Assembly: GCA_022578605.1 (NCBI GenBank)
Contig: MU394063.1
Span: 703,539 to 767,538 of the forward strand
Source of the DNA: Camillea tinctor
Lineage: Eukaryota > Ascomycota > Sordariomycetes > Xylariales > Xylariaceae
Direction: 5' to 3'
DNA length: 64,000 bases
Below the pieces are notes generated by a model. The model made no database searches. It was not told where the DNA came from and saw only the letters and a program-made list of their open reading frames with translations. Positions 60,227 through 64,000 of the stretch are shown one piece after another (position 1 is the stretch's first letter; each line of letters begins with the position of its first letter). The position numbers and the translations under genes were made by a program.

Positions 60227-61339
60227 AAGAAAGAATATTGCTCGCATTGTATATCCCTCTGATGTATGAAGCTAGGGGGATATACCCTCGCTTGGTCAGG
60301 TAGACACAGCGTTCGGAAATTAGTTAGTTAGTTTAGTCCAGTGGTGGAATAATATCAACTAAAGCGACCTACCTTAAAATGAAATTAATTAATTAAAACT
60401 TACGTAAAATATGTAAAAATTTAAATGTTTTTATTTAATTTTCTTTTTCATATTAATTAATTGAAATAAATAATTTTTTAAAAATTAACTATTGATCAGG
60501 TGTATGACAGATAGTCTAGGATGGATAGTAATTGGTATGGATTATCTTGGATCAGCTAATGTGATTATAAGCTAGAGTAACTACCTACCTATATATGTAC
60601 GCATACCAGGCCACAGTATGAGCCACAGTGGCTCTTCACGCCACACCCCCACACTATCCCACAAAAAGATATCAGAATTTCAGAGCCGACTGCTAGTGTG
60701 GGGGATAACCCCCTAGGACACACACACGAGGGCTCAAGGCTCAATGTGATCTATTGAGCTATCAAGCGAAATGTGTATGTGTGTGTGTGTGTGTGAAAGA
60801 GAGGAAAGGATAGTGAACCCAAAAAGGAGAACTAATACATCTAGGGCCTGCTGAGTCATCCTGACGTAATAGTTAGGATACTTATGGTGGTATATATGGT
60901 TAGGTTGGCCACGGTCGGCAACAGTGACCCCTTTGTTGTGACATTATTGACCTCATTTAAAAAGGCTACTTACTAGGTTTTTGTGTTGGCTAGGTGTATA
61001 CACTTAGGTATCTGTGATTTACCTCTTATATTACTTGTAAACTCGATTTTAACTTGAGGGATAGCTACTGTAGTAGTCCATTAGGTCAGCTAAAGGGGAT
61101 GTGGTATTAAAATTTGAGCTTCTATAAGGCAAGATTGAGAAAGCACTGCGTACATAGCTGACAGCCGTCTACTATAATGATTAGTGGTTGACAAACAGAG
61201 TGGCTTTGTATGGCCGCTGGCATGATGCCTAGTGCGGAGTAGAAGCTTAAGGTATGTACCATGGACCAAAGAAAAACCGGATGCGCGCTGTATTTATAAC
61301 CTGTTCTAAGATCACCAACAGAACATCCAATATACGTAC
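60227..61339. other. Intergenic region before AT block 3
   Basis: Contains a small AT patch near 60380-60490, a GT dinucleotide run at 60773-60795 and a CA run near 60719-60727. No gene could be supported. Confidence 0.45.
60773..60795. repeat. GT dinucleotide microsatellite
   Basis: About eleven GT units with one interruption, some 45 bp downstream of a short CA run, so the two could pair in single strands. Confidence 0.85.
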
Positions 61340-61430
61340 TGTCACGAGGGACCAAGCAAGTGCTTAGGTAATCAATACGTTACTGTGCAAGGAACTGACT
61401 AACCTACAACCATGAATGTCACTGTTACCT
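61340..61430 (+). repeat. Terminal repeat T, little-mutated left part
   Basis: TGTCACGAGGGACCAAGCAA start intact, with most C and G retained. It continues at 61600 (ATATATAAGTA and the T-run) after the nested insertion. This is the best template for the family's 5' end in the window. Confidence 0.8.
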
Positions 61431-61434
61431 AGGT

Positions 61435-61594
61435 TGTCATGGCAGGGGCTAGTCCCTGACCCTGTACGTGGCATGGCTAGTCAGCCGTCTATATAAACCC
61501 TTATAGCTGCCATTAGTTCAAGTTCGTTAGCTATTATCTTTGAAATACATTCAGTTCTTGGTCGTACCTAGGTGCCTAAACCCCCATTGTGATA
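61435..61594 (+). mobile_element. Nested solo LTR flanked by TAGGT
   Basis: A 160-bp insert splits terminal repeat T. It begins TGTCATGGCAGGGG and ends CCCCCATTGTGATA, giving short inverted ends, and TAGGT lies directly on both sides (61430-61434 and 61595-61599). Inside is CTATATAAACCC (near 61491), a promoter-like TATA typical of LTRs. It keeps normal GC content while the surrounding repeat is decaying, so it is probably the younger insertion. No internal element sequence is present. Confidence 0.65.
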
Positions 61595-61989
61595 TAGGTA
61601 TATATAAGTATTTTTTTTATAATTTTTATTAACTTAATAGCGGGTTTAACTTAAAACTTTATTTAAAAATATAAATTAAATAGGTAAACTTTTAATAAAG
61701 TGCTGGTTATATATGTTATATAATATGTTTAAAGTTTAAAAATTATTTTTTAATTTTAAATTATTTAAATAATTAACTATTATGTTGTTTTTAACTATAT
61801 AACCGCTATAGTTTTAAATATTTTAATTTTTAGTTTTTTATTATACTTTATTTAATACTTTATATAATTATTATAAATTACATTATATTTTATTATATTA
61901 TTATATATTTTTATAAATTACTTAATAATGTTTAAAGTTATATTACATTATTAAGCACTTTTACGACTTATTTAATAATACTTAATATT

Positions 61990-62140
61990 AAAAGCAAAAA
62001 AAATAATAAAAAGTTGGAAACTATTTAGTTAAAAGGTTAAAAAATGTTAGTAACTTTTTTATAGTCTTTTAAAATAATTAAAGTTATATGAAATAATTAA
62101 GGCTATAAAGCCTTTAATTATCATTTATAATATAATTAAT
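61990..62140 (+). repeat. Module R, copy 3
   Basis: Same order as copies 1 and 2 (GGAAACTATTTAGTTAAAAG, then AAGGCTATAAAGCCTTTAAT), lacking the first part. Heavily transitioned. Confidence 0.7.
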
Positions 62141-62309
62141 AATTATTAACTTTATTTTAATATAATTTTAATTAATATTATTTTATTATTAAATTAAACT
62201 AATTAATTAATTTTTAAACTTTTATATTTATTTTAAAATAATAAGTTGCTTTTTATAATTTTTTTACTTTTTATTAAAAAGGTTTATTATTTTACATGTA
62301 AAAAAAAAA

Positions 62310-62765
62310 TTTTACTTATTTTTTTTACTTTAATTAATTAAATCTTTATGCTTTAATTAATTTATTTAAAAACTTTTTTTAATTAGTTATTAAATATTGC
62401 TTTTTATTAGTTATAGCGCTACGTTAACCTACATATTCTTTTTAACCACCCTTAACCACCCTTAGCCACCCTTAGCCACCTTTAGCTACCTTTAACTACA
62501 TACACTACTTATATGGCTAAGTTAATAATGAAATTTAATATATAGAAGTTAGCGATGGAATTTAATATAGCTAAGTTAGCAATAAAATCTGGTATATAGC
62601 TAAGTTAACGATAAAATTTAATATATAAAAATTAATGATAAAATTTAATATATAGTTAAGTTAATAATAAAATTTAATATATAGCAATTATACCTTTAAT
62701 TACACTTAGTTATAACTTTTTTCAATAAAAAGCATTGCTTAATAGCAGGCTTACCGGCGCTTTTT
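62310..62765 (-). repeat. Module X, inverted copy with expanded arrays
   Basis: Reverse complement of 42840-43150. The decamer array (62448-62505 on the plus strand, CCACCCTTAA/CCACCCTTAG units) has about six units. The ~31-bp ATATAGCTAAGTTARYRATR unit occurs about six times at 62513-62690, against one in block 1. It ends at AGCAGGCTTACCGGCGC (62744-62760). Confidence 0.8.
62513..62690 (+). repeat. Minisatellite, ~31-bp unit, about six copies
   Basis: Units run TATATAGCTAAGTTA-(A/G)(C/T)(A/G)AT(A/G)-AAATTTAA with small deletions and transitions between copies. Different units keep different C and G positions, so they were mutated independently after expansion or were already variable. Confidence 0.8.
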
Positions 62766-62869
62766 AATTTACTTATATATACACACTTTTTAAATTAACT
62801 TTATTTTTATTTATTTTTTAATAAAACATTAATAATGTAAATATGCTTTTAAGCATATGTACGTATATA

Positions 62870-63065
62870 TAAAATAAAAGGAAATAATATAATAATAAAT
62901 AAAAAAGTTAAAAACTAGTGTATTTAAGTGTTTTTTATAAGGGAACTATTTAGTTAAAAAGTTAAAAGCGTTATTAACCTTTTTATAGTTTTTTAAAATA
63001 ATTAAAGCCATATAAAATAATTAAGGCTATAAAGCCTTTAATTATTACTTATAATATAATTAATA
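62870..63065 (+). repeat. Module R, copy 4
   Basis: Full-length R copy starting near AAAATAAAAGGAAATAATAT and ending AAGGCTATAAAGCCTTTAAT. It differs from copy 2 mostly by C-to-T and G-to-A changes. Confidence 0.75.
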
Positions 63066-63109
63066 CTTACTTTATTTTTTTATAATAAAGTTATTACAAA
63101 TTATTTTAT

Positions 63110-63212
63110 TTATTTCATTTATTTTATTTATTTTATTTATTTTATTTATTTTATTTATTTTATTTATTTTATTTATTTTATTTATTTTATTTATTTTATT
63201 TATTTTATTTAT
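63110..63212. repeat. Microsatellite of TTTTATTTA, about eleven units
   Basis: An almost perfect 9-bp tandem repeat inside AT block 3, with a single C (TTTCATTTA) in the first units. Confidence 0.9.
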
Positions 63213-63504
63213 GTTAATAAATATACGTATTAAAAAAATAAAAAGCAATAGTTAAGTATAAAAAAAGGTTATATATTTATGTTTAAAAAAAACTATTTAA
63301 TTAAAGTTATGTAAAAAAGCGCAATTTATTTATATATAAGGTATATAAGTACTTTTTATCTTTATTATATAACTATTAATTTACTTAATTTTATTACGTT
63401 TAAGGCTTAATAAACTTTTTTATTAATATTAAATTATTAAGCCATTTTTATTTTAACGTATAAAAGCTAAAAGGTTAATTATTAAAGGTATAACGGCTTT
63501 AGCG

Positions 63505-63710
63505 TATAATGCAATCACTATATATTAAAAAATACATAGCACTTTATATAAATAAAATAAAAACTAATATTAACATTAGTAAATAAAATAAAAAAATAAC
63601 AATATTTAATATGTAGCGTAACTATATATTTAAAGTTATATTTTTTTATTTTTTTACATATTTATAATATTATTTTATATTGCTATATTTTGCATTATAT
63701 AATGCAGTAA
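63505..63710 (+). repeat. Hairpin module H, heavily mutated copy
   Basis: Aligns along its length to 42030-42230: GCAATCACTATATATTAAAA, AAATAAAATAAAAACTAATA (for GATAAGATAAGGACTAGTA) and GTAGCGTAACTATATATTTA (for GCAGCGCAGCTGCACATTCA). Nearly all differences are C-to-T or G-to-A, while the CpG in GTAGCG is kept. The inverted repeats of the other copy are eroded here. Confidence 0.8.
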
Positions 63711-64000
63711 GTTTAACTTTAACATAGTTATAAAAGTTTTATTTTATTATTATTAAATAAATCTTTTAATTTAAACTTTTTTAATTAAAAAATAAATTAA
63801 AAACGACATTTTTTTAAGTAAATTAGCTGCATTTTACGCTTTTTGTTAAAAATAAATAAAATTTAACGCTTTTTATTAAAAATTAACAACTTAAATTAAA
63901 AAAATTATTTATTATTATAAAGTAAATTTTAATAAAAATATTTTAATTAATAAATAAATTTTTATTTATAATATTATATTTAAGTTAATAGTTTTATATT

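Larger units (their letters stand above)
61340..64000 (+). mobile_element. AT block 3: RIP-like repeat island running off the window
   Basis: Starts with terminal repeat T (61340-61430), interrupted by a nested solo LTR, and continues as nearly pure A/T to the end. It carries modules R (61990-62140, 62870-63065), an inverted module X (62310-62765) and a mutated module H (63505-63710), all shared with AT block 1. The right end lies outside the window, so element length and class cannot be settled. No coding frame survives. Confidence 0.75.

Noticed and set aside
1..64000. tRNA genes, rRNA genes and CRISPR arrays
   Set aside because: I looked for TψC-arm-like GGTTCGA words with matching acceptor stems and for regularly spaced repeats and found none. 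The tandem repeats present are mini- and microsatellites.

Overview
The window is nuclear DNA from a filamentous ascomycete (Pezizomycotina; a sordariomycete is my guess, not shown). The support is short GT-AG introns (50-187 bp) with phases that close reading frames, Zn2Cys6 regulators, an OPT/Isp4 transporter, a fungal-type complex I subunit, and sharply bounded blocks made almost only of A and T that look like repeats mutated by RIP. Exon structures were worked out by hand from splice sites, phase and family conservation.

Region by region: 1-6090 has no gene I can support and is probably the long upstream region of a Zn2Cys6 regulator (6091-7501, +). An SDR oxidoreductase (9536-10518, +) converges on a second Zn2Cys6 factor (11160-13329, -). 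Upstream of that factor, on the same strand, are a dialkylglycine-decarboxylase-like class III PLP enzyme (13771-15418) and a secreted S28 serine peptidase (16014-18227). Housekeeping genes follow: complex I NDUFB7/B18 (19630-20197, +), a very large acidic coilin-like protein (21224-26003, -) and GTP cyclohydrolase II (26838-28111, -). Next come a seven-helix membrane protein (30589-31682, +), an OPT transporter (33282-35890, +) and an intronless bacterial-type flavin monooxygenase (37117-38445, +).

From about 38.5 kb the DNA becomes accessory in character. Two small secreted cysteine-containing proteins (40651-41070 and 45361-45873) flank a 3.0-kb AT block (41769-44768). A broken EthD-family gene and a decayed WD40 gene follow. 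Then comes a 6.1-kb AT block with direct terminal repeats (51150-57254), a phosphatidylserine-decarboxylase/PsiD-like enzyme (59063-60226), and a third AT block (61340 to the window end) that carries a nested solo LTR flanked by 5-bp direct repeats. All three AT blocks begin with the same terminal repeat. Blocks 1 and 3 share internal modules, so a partly spared copy can be compared with a heavily mutated one.

Functionally, the left half joins core metabolism (riboflavin, respiration, nuclear organisation) to a possible small catabolic or biosynthetic set: regulator, SDR and PLP decarboxylase/aminotransferase. The right half has the look of a fast-evolving, repeat-rich compartment holding effector candidates and metabolic singletons.
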